DNA of 64,000 bases from Dokdonia sp. Hel_I_53 (GCF_007827465.1 NZ_VISL01000001.1:2313001-2377000), one strand, 5' to 3'; shown: positions 17,783 to 27,359, counted from the first letter of the stretch. Numbers and translations: made by a program. The notes: generated from the sequence alone by a model not told the origin.

Positions 17783-19204
17783 TTACTTTTTTAAAGCATC
17801 AATATAATCATCTAAAAATAACAGACGTTTCTTTGTCCAATCCTGCATATACGCTAAACCTTCTTCGTCATAAATGAAGTCACCCCAAGCTAACGCCTCT
17901 CTTTCAAAAATGAGATTTTCTTTTAACGAGAAATAGGTTTTACGTTGTTTTTCTAATAGATTTTTTTCGCTGAATTCGGTTGCTCTAAGTGTTTTCCAGC
18001 GTTCTTGAAATTTTGAAATAAATCCATCTGCATCGGTTGTAATGAGCCTTCTTAATAGACCATTTGATAGAAAATCTTCTGTGGTGGGAATACGCTTTCC
18101 ACTAAAAATGGTTCCAAAGCTGCCATCAAGATCCCAAGGTGCATAAAAATAGGGTTCTCCAGCATCATAACGTATGAGATATAAATTCTTACCTAAGTTA
18201 TCTGGTGCTCTTAACGCGTTAATATATAAAAAGTAATCAATAGCGTTATTGATAACGAATTTATCTTTAATCTCTCTAGAAAAAGTAATATCATCACTCT
18301 CTATGACAAATTTTGTAAATGGATACACATTATCCCAATAGTGATTAGTAGGAGTAGGATATTTGATGTCATATCCACCCCAACTTGCTAAGTAATTTTT
18401 CTTTACTGGAATGGAGTCAAATGAGCTAGCCCCAAGATAACGTGCGCCTTGAAAAATCTCTCCACGTATGGTATCACCTTTAATTTTTTTAACTTTTACA
18501 AGCTTACGATCTACTTGCTCTTGCAATAAAAAAAGACCTTGATAATTATTATTTACAAATACCTCTGCATATTTTCCTGTAGCGCCAGCTTTTGCTTTAG
18601 GCTCTTTCTCTAGATAATGAGGCTTATAAATATCATTCCATAAATTAAGAGAGAGATATGAGCGCATTCTTAAGGGCTCATTATATAAACCATCTAGAAT
18701 CCAATCATCATCACTTCTCATTCCAGCCAGTTTAAAATCTTGATTTTCCTTAGCATCCCCATCTTTGTAAAAATTAATATCATAAGTTTTTTTTGGAAAT
18801 GCAATGGAGCTACTTCCTCTCAATTCAATCCCTGCATAGGAGGTAAGTGTTGTGTCTTTATAGGCATATGATATTTGTGACATACGCTTAGGTTCATTTA
18901 CGATACCATCTGGCGCATCTATTTGAATAAGTGGTAGTGAGGTGATAAACGCTTTATAGGTTTTAGTACTTGAACTCAATATATGGGATGCTTCATATAT
19001 ATTTTTCTTTGATTCTAGCACAAGAGTATAATTGCTATTACCTAAAGTAAAAGAGGTTTCCTTATCTAGAGAAATAGATTCAGGTATTTGAATGACAGCG
19101 ATTTTTAGTGAATCGTCTAGTGCAACTGTTTCAGATGTGAGATTAACTTGCGCGCAAGAAATGAGCGTAAAAAAGCAAGCACAGAGTAATAAGTAATATT
19201 TCAC
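17783..19204 (-). CDS. CotH-kinase-family lipoprotein
   Basis: This protein resembles CotH, an atypical protein kinase first known from Bacillus spore coats; bacterial homologues also occur as secreted proteins. Key segments are ELRGSSS...PKKTYDINF (about 126-145) and APWDLDGSFG (355-364), which carries the metal/ATP-binding acidic residues. I choose the GTG at 19204, giving 473 residues, because it puts a lipoprotein signal (hydrophobic stretch ending LISC, Cys17) at the N-terminus. An upstream TTG would add 16 residues without obvious purpose. It is predicted to be anchored at the cell envelope. It is convergent with folK-dNK with no spacer. The phosphorylated target is unknown. Confidence 0.83.
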   Translation of the reverse strand: MKYYLLLCACFFTLISCAQVNLTSETVALDDSLKIAVIQIPESISLDKETSFTLGNSNYTLVLESKKNIYEASHILSSSTKTYKAFITSLPLIQIDAPDGIVNEPKRMSQISYAYKDTTLTSYAGIELRGSSSIAFPKKTYDINFYKDGDAKENQDFKLAGMRSDDDWILDGLYNEPLRMRSYLSLNLWNDIYKPHYLEKEPKAKAGATGKYAEVFVNNNYQGLFLLQEQVDRKLVKVKKIKGDTIRGEIFQGARYLGASSFDSIPVKKNYLASWGGYDIKYPTPTNHYWDNVYPFTKFVIESDDITFSREIKDKFVINNAIDYFLYINALRAPDNLGKNLYLIRYDAGEPYFYAPWDLDGSFGTIFSGKRIPTTEDFLSNGLLRRLITTDADGFISKFQERWKTLRATEFSEKNLLEKQRKTYFSLKENLIFEREALAWGDFIYDEEGLAYMQDWTKKRLLFLDDYIDALKK

Positions 19205-19380
19205 GATAGAGTGTTTTAAGGTGATAAAAGTAAAACAATCAGGGTGCCACAAATGACTAATTAAGAAAATATTAGTGTCAATATGTGTAAAAGTCTATGC
19301 TTGTACTTTTTAAAATCACCTTTAGATCCATAGCGAGATAAACCTTTAAGAGATGATGATTAAGTTAAATCTTAAATATT

Positions 19381-20355
19381 TTAATACGTTCGCTTCATCA
19401 AGCCTTTTCCAAAAATGCGCAGCAATTCTTTTTTATCTTCAGAAATATCTACATTCTCTAATGCAGTAAATGCTTGATTAGTGTATTTTGCTATTTCTTC
19501 CTCCGTAGCTTTAGCGGCGCCGCTATCTAAAAAATGCTGTTTAACCGTTTCAATCTTTTCTGAAGGATTTACAGGTGCAATCGAGAAAAAATGTTCTAAC
19601 TCTTTTGCGTCATTTTTAGATGAATTTGCCACGGCTGTTAGATATAAAAAAGTCTTTTTATTTTCAATAATATCTCCACCTACTTGCTTGCCAAAGGTTT
19701 CTGGATCACCAAAGGCATCTAAATAATCATCCTGTAATTGAAATGCAATACCAAGGTCACGACCATAGTTGTAAATCGCTTGTTGACATTGCTCAGAAGC
19801 TCCTGCTACGATCGCACCCATTTTAAGTGCTGCACCTACAAGAACTGCGGTTTTATATTCAATCATTTTCATATACTCAGAAATGGTTACATCATCTCGA
19901 GTTTCAAAATCAACGTCATATTGCTGGCCCTCACAAACTTCTATAGCCGTTTTAGAAAAAAGCTGTGCAAGATTCTTGAATACAATACCATCGTAATTTT
20001 CAAAAAGCTGGTAGGCAAGAATAAGCATGGCATCTCCAGAAAGAATTCCAGTATTGATGTCCCACTTTTCATGTACCGTTTCTTCTCCACGTCGTAAAGG
20101 GGCATCATCCATAATATCATCATGTACAAGAGAGAAATTATGAAAGATCTCAATAGCAAGTGCTGCATCTAATGCTTTTGTGTACGATGTGTCAAAAAGG
20201 TCACAAGCTAATAATGTCAACACAGGTCTTAAACGCTTTCCACCTAAATCTAAAATATAATTTATTGGCTCGTAAAGATTTTTAGGTTCTTTATTGAAAG
20301 AATGACTTTTGAGATAGTCAATAAATACAGAAGTATATTCTGGAATAGAAAGCAT
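19381..20355 (-). CDS. Polyprenyl synthetase (trans-isoprenyl diphosphate synthase)
   Basis: This 324-residue enzyme elongates isoprenyl diphosphate chains using isopentenyl diphosphate. Both aspartate-rich motifs are intact: DDIMD at 79-83, with no two-residue insertion, and DDYLD at 209-213. GGKRLRP lies near 38-44. It probably makes a precursor of menaquinone or carotenoid side chains. Chain length cannot be fixed from sequence alone, though the Phe five residues before the first motif favours a shorter product. I use the ATG at 20355 rather than a TTG three codons earlier. It is divergent from the efflux operon. Confidence 0.88.
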   Translation of the reverse strand: MLSIPEYTSVFIDYLKSHSFNKEPKNLYEPINYILDLGGKRLRPVLTLLACDLFDTSYTKALDAALAIEIFHNFSLVHDDIMDDAPLRRGEETVHEKWDINTGILSGDAMLILAYQLFENYDGIVFKNLAQLFSKTAIEVCEGQQYDVDFETRDDVTISEYMKMIEYKTAVLVGAALKMGAIVAGASEQCQQAIYNYGRDLGIAFQLQDDYLDAFGDPETFGKQVGGDIIENKKTFLYLTAVANSSKNDAKELEHFFSIAPVNPSEKIETVKQHFLDSGAAKATEEEIAKYTNQAFTALENVDISEDKKELLRIFGKGLMKRTY

Positions 20356-20488
20356 ATAAGGCAATTTTTTCGGTAAAAATACATCACAAGATCATATTAT
20401 AAGCCATACAATTCTCAATAGTCTAGATAACAGATATAAATATAGTATAGCTCTAATTAAAAATATTTTAGTGAAAAATGTTAAAAAA

Positions 20489-20518
20489 AGGAAACTTCAA
20501 AAACTTTTAAAGTTTCCT
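20489..20518. promoter_or_regulatory. Inverted repeat, probable TetR operator
   Basis: AGGAAACTT (20489-20497) and AAGTTTCCT (20510-20518) form a perfect 9-bp inverted repeat with a 12-base spacer. It ends four bases before a TACTTTTG -7 element and covers the expected -33 region of the efflux operon. Binding by the TetR protein encoded just downstream would block its own promoter. Confidence 0.65.
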
Positions 20519-20521
20519 GCG

Positions 20522-20529
20522 TACTTTTG
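20522..20529 (+). promoter_or_regulatory. -7 element of the tetR-efflux operon
   Basis: TACTTTTG matches TAnnTTTG and ends 11 bases before the tetR ATG. No clear -33 TTG is present; that region is occupied by the inverted repeat at 20489-20518. Confidence 0.6.
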
Positions 20530-20540
20530 TAAAACTTTAT

Positions 20541-21146
20541 ATGAAAGAAGAAATTTTAAAAAAAGCTACTCAATTATTTTTAAATCAAGGATTTAAGAGT
20601 ATTACTATGGATGATATTGCTCGTGAAATGGGTATGTCAAAAAAAACAGTGTATACTTATTATAAAAATAAAGAGCACATAATCTCAGAAAGTGCCTCCT
20701 ACCTTTTTACGTCTATTACAGGAGGTATCGATATAATTTGTAGTCGTAAAACAAACCCTATTCAAGAGTTGTATGATATTAAGCGGTTTGTACTTGAGCA
20801 CCTTAATGGCGAGCGTACTTCTCCAATGTATCAGTTACAAAAATACTACCCTAAGATTTATCAAAAAATGAGACAAGGCCAGTATGATTACATGCAAAGT
20901 TGTGTTACAGATAACCTACAAAGAGGTATAGAGCAGGGACTCTTTATAAGTGATATTAATGTTCAATTTGTCTCTCGCATTTATTTCACTGGGATGACAG
21001 GAATCAAGGATGAAGGTATTTTTCCACAATCTCAATTCCCAGCTACAGATCTGTACGAAATGTATTTAGAGTACCACATACGAGGCATTGTAACTCCAAA
21101 AGGGCGTAAAATTTTAAATAAAATTATCCAATCAAATCACGAGTAA
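20541..21146 (+). CDS. TetR/AcrR-family regulator of the efflux operon
   Basis: This 201-residue protein has an N-terminal helix-turn-helix (about residues 20-46, DDIAREMGMSKKTVYTYYKN) and a variable ligand-binding C-terminal domain, as in TetR-family repressors. It is the first gene of a four-gene operon with tolC, the membrane-fusion protein and the RND pump, and its stop codon touches the tolC ATG. An inverted repeat over its promoter suggests autorepression. The inducer is unknown. Confidence 0.92.
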   Translation: MKEEILKKATQLFLNQGFKSITMDDIAREMGMSKKTVYTYYKNKEHIISESASYLFTSITGGIDIICSRKTNPIQELYDIKRFVLEHLNGERTSPMYQLQKYYPKIYQKMRQGQYDYMQSCVTDNLQRGIEQGLFISDINVQFVSRIYFTGMTGIKDEGIFPQSQFPATDLYEMYLEYHIRGIVTPKGRKILNKIIQSNHE

Positions 21147-22502
21147 ATGAAACACCTATTATTTTTAATGTTGTTAATGAGTTTCGCTTTCGCGAAAGCG
21201 CAAACTCCTCGATCCTTCACTATAGAAGAAGCAGTTAGCTTTGCCTTAGATAGTAACTATACGGCTATCAACGCACGTAGAGATATTGCAAAAGCAATTA
21301 AGAAAAAGTGGGAAACTACAGCGACGGGACTACCTCAAGTAAACGCTGTTTTAGACTATAACTACCAGATAAGACAGCCTACGCAGCTTATACCTGCAGA
21401 ATTTTCAGGAGGAGAAGCAGGTACGTTTATACCAGTGGTTTTTGGCACACAGCAAAATGCCACCGCAACTGCAACTCTTACACAATTAATATTTGATGGA
21501 TCCTATTTAGTAGGTCTTCAGGCAGCAAAAACATTTTTAGAATTTTCAGAGAATGCAAATGAGAAGACACAACTAGAAGTACGCAAAGGTGTTATTAATG
21601 CATATGGGGCAGTTCTATTAGCCGAAGAGAATGTGAGTATTCTCGATAGAAATATAGCCACATTACAAGAGAATGTGCGCGAGACTCGTATTATTTTTGA
21701 GAATGGATTTGCCGAAGAAGAAGATGTAGAGCAGCTACAAATTACATTACTTTCTCTCGAGAATCAACGAGCCAATTCTCAACGAATGGTAACCATTGCA
21801 CGACAGATGTTTAATGTAGCAATAGGACTTGATATAGAAGAGCCTATCGTGTTAGTAGAATCTCTAGAAAGCTTAGCTATTCCTGCTGTAGGTTTATTAA
21901 ATAATAGTGTAAACTTAGATCAAAATGTTGATTATAAGATAAGTAATAATTTAACCGAACAACGTGAGCTAGAACTAAAGTTAGAAAAGAGTAAAGCATT
22001 GCCAACTTTAGGGGCATTTATCAATTTAGGCACCTTTGCAGGAAGAAATGAATTTAACTTCTTTGATAGTGATAGAAAATGGTTTGCTTCTTCTATTACA
22101 GGTTTTTCTCTTAACATCCCTATTTTTAGTAGTGGAATGCGCAATGCTCGTACTGCGCAGGCAGAGATAGCCCTACAGCAAGCTCAAACAGATCGCAAGC
22201 AAACCGCACAAGAAATTTACTTGGCATACGCTTCTGCAAAAAGTGATCATGAATTAGCCATTGATAATTATACGACTGCTCAAAAAAATTTAAGACTCGC
22301 AGAGCGTATAGAAAATAAAAATCAAACAAAATTTAAGGAAGGGATAAGCAGCAGTTTTGATCTAAGACAAGCGCAAACGCAACTGTACCAAGTACAACAA
22401 GAATTATTACAGTCTATGTATCAAATGATAACGACAAAGGCAAGTTTAGAAACAATTTTAAATGTTCCTAATTATCGCAAAGATCAGTCACCTAGCAAAT
22501 AA
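21147..22502 (+). CDS. TolC-family outer-membrane efflux channel
   Basis: This 451-residue protein is the outer-membrane exit duct of a tripartite pump. It has the two internally repeated alpha-helical hairpin regions of the OEP family (about 25-215 and 240-445). The signal peptide is residues 1-18, with cleavage expected after A-K-A18 and before Gln19. Residues 14-18, AFAKA, are encoded by an exact copy of the 14-bp palindrome plus one base (21186-21199). It follows tetR with no gap and precedes the membrane-fusion gene by 53 bases. Confidence 0.93.
   Translation: MKHLLFLMLLMSFAFAKAQTPRSFTIEEAVSFALDSNYTAINARRDIAKAIKKKWETTATGLPQVNAVLDYNYQIRQPTQLIPAEFSGGEAGTFIPVVFGTQQNATATATLTQLIFDGSYLVGLQAAKTFLEFSENANEKTQLEVRKGVINAYGAVLLAEENVSILDRNIATLQENVRETRIIFENGFAEEEDVEQLQITLLSLENQRANSQRMVTIARQMFNVAIGLDIEEPIVLVESLESLAIPAVGLLNNSVNLDQNVDYKISNNLTEQRELELKLEKSKALPTLGAFINLGTFAGRNEFNFFDSDRKWFASSITGFSLNIPIFSSGMRNARTAQAEIALQQAQTDRKQTAQEIYLAYASAKSDHELAIDNYTTAQKNLRLAERIENKNQTKFKEGISSSFDLRQAQTQLYQVQQELLQSMYQMITTKASLETILNVPNYRKDQSPSK
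21186..21199. repeat. 14-bp palindrome, copy 6, in the tolC-like signal peptide
   Basis: This exact GCTTTCGCGAAAGC is read as GCT-TTC-GCG-AAA-GC(G), A-F-A-K-A. It supplies residues 14-18, the C-region and cleavage box of the signal peptide. Confidence 0.97.
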
Positions 22503-22555
22503 ATTTACACCTGAGTGTAGATCATAAAATATAAACCACTATTAAACTCATAGAA

Positions 22556-23725
22556 ATGAAAAATATTTTAGCCGTATTAATAATGCTTGTTCTTGCCTCC
22601 TGTGGAGATAATACTAGTGAGCAATCTGTAGAAAATGTAATTGCATCTGGATCAATAGATGAGATGGAAGCAAAAAAAACAGCTTTAAAAGATGAAGTAA
22701 GCTTACTTAATGAACAAATAGCAACACTAAACAGTGCAATTCAACAAAAGAATCCGCGTGATTCAAAGCCAGTGTTAATAACCACAAAAATGGTAAAGGA
22801 TACTATTTTCAATCACTATGTTGAGGTTCAAGGTAATGTGGAAACTAAGAAAAATGTACTTGTATATCCAGAGTATCAAGGTACTTTATCCCGTGTGTAT
22901 GTTAAAGAGGGACAGCGTGTTTCAAAAGGTCAAACACTAGCAAGAATAGATGATGGCGGTTTAAGTAGTCAAGTTTCACAAGCAGAGGCTCAAGCTGCAC
23001 TAGCAAAAACGACTTTCGAGAGGCAACAAAGACTTTGGGAGCAAAAAATAGGTTCAGAAATACAATATTTGCAAGCGAAGACACAATATGAATCTGCACA
23101 AAGCCTGCTTAGGCAGGCTAAGAGTCAGTTAGGTAAAACTACGGTTAGTGCTCCTTTTTCTGGAGTAATAGACGAGGTAGTAACAGATCAGGGTACGGTG
23201 GTAGCTCCAGGTGTTGCTCTTTTTAGAATTGTCAACTTAGATGATATGTATGTAACTGCAGACATTCCTGAGAGTTATTTACCTACCGTTACAAAAGGTA
23301 AAAAAGTAATGGTAGCATTTCCAGTTTTAGGAGAAAGCGTAGAGGCAACGGTGCGTCAAACGGGTAATTATATCAACCCAGCAAACAGAAGCTTTACTGT
23401 AGAAGTGGATGTGCCAAATAAAAATGGAAGAATCAAACCTAACTTAACAGCAAGACTTTCTATCAATGATTATACTTCAGAGAATGCGATTCTAGTTCCA
23501 TTAAATGTGATTAATGAAAATGCAGATGGTGAACAATATGTGTATATCGCTTCCGCGAAAGCGAATGAAAATAAAATGGTAGCTCAGCAAAAAATTATTA
23601 CTACTGGAAAATCTCAAGGAGACCGTATTGAGATTTTATCTGGAATAAACGCAGGAGATAAGATTATTGTAGAGGGCGCGAGATCTGTAAAAGATAATCA
23701 AGAAGTAAAAATCTTAACATACTAG
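22556..23725 (+). CDS. RND efflux membrane-fusion lipoprotein (AcrA/HlyD type)
   Basis: This 389-residue periplasmic adaptor joins the RND pump to the TolC-like channel. The lipobox LASC puts the lipidated Cys at residue 16. A coiled coil (about 37-67) is followed by the biotinyl-lipoyl-like half (VYVKEGQRVSKGQTLARID), an alpha-hairpin (about 138-185), the second lipoyl half (TTVSAPFSGVIDEVV) and beta-barrel and membrane-proximal domains. A one-mismatch palindrome copy (23549-23562) codes A-S-A-K. The stop codon is four bases from the pump gene, indicating tight coupling. Confidence 0.93.
   Translation: MKNILAVLIMLVLASCGDNTSEQSVENVIASGSIDEMEAKKTALKDEVSLLNEQIATLNSAIQQKNPRDSKPVLITTKMVKDTIFNHYVEVQGNVETKKNVLVYPEYQGTLSRVYVKEGQRVSKGQTLARIDDGGLSSQVSQAEAQAALAKTTFERQQRLWEQKIGSEIQYLQAKTQYESAQSLLRQAKSQLGKTTVSAPFSGVIDEVVTDQGTVVAPGVALFRIVNLDDMYVTADIPESYLPTVTKGKKVMVAFPVLGESVEATVRQTGNYINPANRSFTVEVDVPNKNGRIKPNLTARLSINDYTSENAILVPLNVINENADGEQYVYIASAKANENKMVAQQKIITTGKSQGDRIEILSGINAGDKIIVEGARSVKDNQEVKILTY
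23549..23562. repeat. Imperfect palindrome copy inside the membrane-fusion gene
   Basis: GCTTCCGCGAAAGC differs by one base from the 14-mer. It is read A-S-A-K, i.e. the A-F-A-K frame with Phe changed to Ser. Confidence 0.75.
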
Positions 23726-23729
23726 AGCA

Positions 23730-26700
23730 ATGACAGATAAGAAAAAGAAAAATGTAGACAAGGAGTTTGCCATTTCTAGCTGGGCAATTGATAATCCAAC
23801 GATTATTTACGTTCTAATGGCATTGTTTCTAGCCTTGGGAATGGGCGCATACCTAGGCATGGCACGCGAGAACTTCCCAGAGATAAATGAAACTAAGATA
23901 TACATATCTGCTCCCTACCCTGGTAATACAGCAGAGGATATTGAGCGGCTCATTATTGATCCCCTAGAAGATAAACTTCAAAATTTATCTGGGGTAGTAG
24001 AAGTGTTATCGACCTCTCAAGAAGACTATGGTATTATCACTATAGAATTTAATGAGAATGTAGATGTTCAGGTCGCAAAACAACGGGTTAAGGATGAGGT
24101 AGATTCTGAAACTGCAAATGAAGACTGGCCTACCTTTAATAACGCAAAAGTAGAGCCTAATGTATTTGACCTTAGTATGTCTGAGGAAATTCCCATTCTT
24201 AATGTCAATGTATCTGGTAATTATCCAGTTATTAAACTCAAAGAATTTGCAGAGTACTTACAAGATGAAATAGAGAGTCTTAAAGAAATTAAAGAGGCAA
24301 CAATACGGGGAGCTCAAGATAGGGAAGTTGAAGTGGCTGTAGATGTATATAAAATGATTGCTGCTCGTGTAAGTTTTGATGATATTTTACGGGCTATTGG
24401 TAATGAAAACATGACACTTTCTGCAGGGAATTTGGTAAGTAGCGGCCAGCGTCGTAACATTAGAGTCATAGGAGAAATCCAGAGTCCTGATGAACTTGAG
24501 AACTTTGTGATCAAGTCAGAACGGGGTGCAGTTTATCTTAAGGATATTGCAGAGATACATTTTACAGAAGAAGATAAAACTACGTATGCGCGTGATCTCA
24601 CACTTTACGAGGGAGAGTCTGTTAATAATGATGAGATAAGTGAGACGGTAGTAATGCTTGATGTAAAGAAACGCTCTGGTGAAAATATGATTGAGGCAGT
24701 AACTCAAATCAACGAGATCATTGAAAAAGCAACTACAGAAGTCTTTCCTCCAGATGTAACCGTACGTACCGCAAACGACCAAAGTGCAAAGACAGAAAAT
24801 CAAGTAAATGACTTGGTAAACAATATCATTTTTGGAATTATCTTGGTTGTAGGCGTCTTAATGTTTTTCCTAGGTTTTAAAAATGCACTCTTTGTTGGTT
24901 TTGCTATCCCAATGTCTATGTTTATGAGTTTTATGATTCTCAACCTCATGGGCTATACAATGAACACGATGATTCTTTTTGCACTTATTATGGGACTGGG
25001 AATGCTGGTAGATAACGGTATTGTAGTAGTAGAAAATGTCTACCGCTTAATGGATGAAGAAGGAATGAGCCGAATCGAAGCTGCAAAAAAAGGAATAGGA
25101 GAAATCGCTTTCCCTATTATAATATCAACCTTAACAACTGTTGCAGCTTTTGTGCCATTAGGTTTATGGCCAGGTATTATGGGTCAATTTATGATTTACT
25201 TTCCTATAACCTTATCAGTTGTTCTAGGATCTTCGTTATTTGTAGCAATCTTCATAAACTCTATGCTAGTTTCTCAATTTATGAAGACTGAGGAGAAACC
25301 GCTTTCGCGAAAGTTTTTAATTCGCACCACTTTAATAATGATACCTATTGGGTTAATGATTTTATTCTTAGGTGGAAGTATAAGAGGTTTTGGGAGTTTA
25401 GTATTAGTGACAATTGCCTTTATGTGGATTTACAAGTATGCGTTGAAAGGTGCAGCAGATGTTTTCCAAAAAAGGTTCCTTACATGGTTAGAAAATAAAT
25501 ATAAAGCTTTCTTAGGATGGTCAATTAGGGGGTGGAAACCCGTTGGATTTGTAGGCGGAATTTTTTTATTATTAATTCTAACGTTCATGGCTTTTGGAGG
25601 TTCAGTAAGTGCAGGAAGAACAGCCATCGAATTTTTCCCAGATAATAAGCCTAATCAAATTATTGTATACATAGAATATCCGGAAGGAACCGCTATTGCA
25701 AAAACAAATGCAATTACAAAGGAAATTGAAGACCGTGTATTTCAGGTATTTAATGATCAAGAATATCTTGAAGGAGGAGATTATAATGCTTTGGTAGAAA
25801 CTTCTGTTTCGCAGGTAGGAGAAGGAGCAGGAAACCCACAAACTGACGGGGGGAGTGCTGCAGAAATGCCACACAAAGCAAAAATCACGGCCACCATGCG
25901 GGAGTACAAATATCGTAATGAGGCAGATAGTGAAGAACTGCGATTTAAAGTGCAAGAAGCGGTAAGAGGTGTTTATCCAGGAGTTGTCATTACTGTAGAA
26001 AAAGATGCTGCAGGACCACCTCAAGGCTATCCAGTAAACATAGAGCTCGAAGGTAAGAATTATGAAGAGCTTATCGTGGCTGCAGAAAAAATGCGGAATT
26101 ACATTAACAGTAGAAATGTTCCAGGTGTAGATGAGCTTAAGATTAATGTAAATAGAGGAAAGCCAGGAACAGAAGTGATTGTTGATCGGGAGAAGGCAGG
26201 TGAGTTAGGTATTGCAACAGGTCAAGTAGGGATGCAGTTAAGACGCTCTATATTTGGAGATAAAGCTGGAGTCTATAAGAAAGACGGTGAAGATTATGAT
26301 ATTTATGTACGCTTCAATGAAGAGCAGCGCTATGACAAGTCAGCACTGTTTAATCAAAATATTACTTTTAGGGATCCTGCTACTGGGCAAATCAAAGAAG
26401 TACCTATTGCTGCAGTAACCAAGACAAAAAACACTTCATCTTTTAGCGCAATTAAGCATAGAGACTCAAAACGCGTAGTAACAGTATATTCTAATTTAGC
26501 AGCTGGATATACAGATGCTGGAGTCGTAGTGGCTGCGGTACAAGAAGAAATGAAAAACTTTGAGGGTATGCCTAAGGATATCAAAGTAAACTACACAGGC
26601 CAAATAGAAGAGCAACAAAAGGAGATGAATTTCTTAGTAAGCGCATTTTTTGGAGGGCTTGCTCTAATTTTCTTTCTTCTAATTTTTCAGTTTAGCTCGA

Positions 26701-27275
26701 TATCTAAACCTATTATTATCATGATCGCTATATTCTTAAGTTTTATAGGTGTTTTTGGAGGTATTATTATAAGTGGTTCTTCATTTGTAATTATTATGAC
26801 GATGATGGGAATCATTTCTCTAGCGGGAATTGTAGTAAATAATGGAGTGGTACTACTAGATTACACACAACTATTAGTAGATCGAAAAGAAGTAGCCTTA
26901 GGACTCGAGGGCAAACAAATGTTAGATAAAAAGACGACCCAAGAACTTATCATTGAAGGTGGTAGAGCTCGATTACGTCCAGTTTTACTAACAGCTATTA
27001 CAACAGTATTAGGATTAATACCGCTTGCGATAGGTATTAATATAGATTTCTTTGGACTATTTCAAGATTTTGATGCTGGAATATATGTTGGGGGTGATAA
27101 CGTGATTTTCTGGGGTCCACTCGCATGGACAGTAATTTATGGATTAATCATCGCTACTTTTTTAACCTTAATTATTGTCCCATTACTCTATTATATAGTC
27201 TATAGAATTAAGCTTAAAGTAAGAGGAAGTAAGGCTACATCGAGAGATGAAGTGAGTTTTCAAAAAGCTTCATAG
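23730..27275 (+). CDS. RND-family efflux transporter permease (AcrB type)
   Basis: This 1181-residue inner-membrane pump uses proton motive force to export substrates through the adjacent adaptor and TolC-like channel. It has the usual 12 membrane helices and two large periplasmic loops. The helix-4 relay motif reads GMLVDNGIVVVENV: Asp428 is kept but the second Asp of AcrB is Asn. Helix 10 reads GIVVNNGVVLLD, lacking the Lys of AcrB. These features are common in Bacteroidota pumps of this branch. A one-mismatch palindrome copy (25301-25314) codes L-S-R-K in the cytoplasmic segment between the halves. A strong terminator follows. Confidence 0.94.
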   Translation: MTDKKKKNVDKEFAISSWAIDNPTIIYVLMALFLALGMGAYLGMARENFPEINETKIYISAPYPGNTAEDIERLIIDPLEDKLQNLSGVVEVLSTSQEDYGIITIEFNENVDVQVAKQRVKDEVDSETANEDWPTFNNAKVEPNVFDLSMSEEIPILNVNVSGNYPVIKLKEFAEYLQDEIESLKEIKEATIRGAQDREVEVAVDVYKMIAARVSFDDILRAIGNENMTLSAGNLVSSGQRRNIRVIGEIQSPDELENFVIKSERGAVYLKDIAEIHFTEEDKTTYARDLTLYEGESVNNDEISETVVMLDVKKRSGENMIEAVTQINEIIEKATTEVFPPDVTVRTANDQSAKTENQVNDLVNNIIFGIILVVGVLMFFLGFKNALFVGFAIPMSMFMSFMILNLMGYTMNTMILFALIMGLGMLVDNGIVVVENVYRLMDEEGMSRIEAAKKGIGEIAFPIIISTLTTVAAFVPLGLWPGIMGQFMIYFPITLSVVLGSSLFVAIFINSMLVSQFMKTEEKPLSRKFLIRTTLIMIPIGLMILFLGGSIRGFGSLVLVTIAFMWIYKYALKGAADVFQKRFLTWLENKYKAFLGWSIRGWKPVGFVGGIFLLLILTFMAFGGSVSAGRTAIEFFPDNKPNQIIVYIEYPEGTAIAKTNAITKEIEDRVFQVFNDQEYLEGGDYNALVETSVSQVGEGAGNPQTDGGSAAEMPHKAKITATMREYKYRNEADSEELRFKVQEAVRGVYPGVVITVEKDAAGPPQGYPVNIELEGKNYEELIVAAEKMRNYINSRNVPGVDELKINVNRGKPGTEVIVDREKAGELGIATGQVGMQLRRSIFGDKAGVYKKDGEDYDIYVRFNEEQRYDKSALFNQNITFRDPATGQIKEVPIAAVTKTKNTSSFSAIKHRDSKRVVTVYSNLAAGYTDAGVVVAAVQEEMKNFEGMPKDIKVNYTGQIEEQQKEMNFLVSAFFGGLALIFFLLIFQFSSISKPIIIMIAIFLSFIGVFGGIIISGSSFVIIMTMMGIISLAGIVVNNGVVLLDYTQLLVDRKEVALGLEGKQMLDKKTTQELIIEGGRARLRPVLLTAITTVLGLIPLAIGINIDFFGLFQDFDAGIYVGGDNVIFWGPLAWTVIYGLIIATFLTLIIVPLLYYIVYRIKLKVRGSKATSRDEVSFQKAS
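25301..25314. repeat. Imperfect palindrome copy inside the RND gene
   Basis: GCTTTCGCGAAAGT, one mismatch at the last base, is read as P-L-S-R-K (residues 524-528), a second reading frame of the same repeat. Confidence 0.75.
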
Positions 27276-27295
27276 AAAATTTACAACGAAATGAA

Positions 27296-27324
27296 AAAAG
27301 CGTTAAATAGTATTTAACGCTTTT
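27296..27324 (+). terminator. Terminator of the efflux operon
   Basis: A 13-bp stem (27296-27308 with 27312-27324, AAAAGCGTTAAAT / ATTTAACGCTTTT) with a 3-base loop ends in a T-run 20 bases after the RND stop codon. Confidence 0.85.
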
Positions 27325-27341
27325 CTTGTCTCTGAAGTTAC

Positions 27342-27355
27342 GCTTTCGCGAAAGC
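27342..27355. repeat. 14-bp palindrome, copy 7
   Basis: Exact core in the convergent gap between the RND and SusD genes, lying between their two separate terminators. It is therefore probably outside both main transcripts. Confidence 0.97.
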
Positions 27356-27359
27356 AAAA

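Noticed and set aside
25602..26024. Antisense open frame inside the RND gene, and other long frames opposite conserved genes
   Set aside because: They lie fully within well-supported genes on the other strand and show no recognisable domain or sensible composition.
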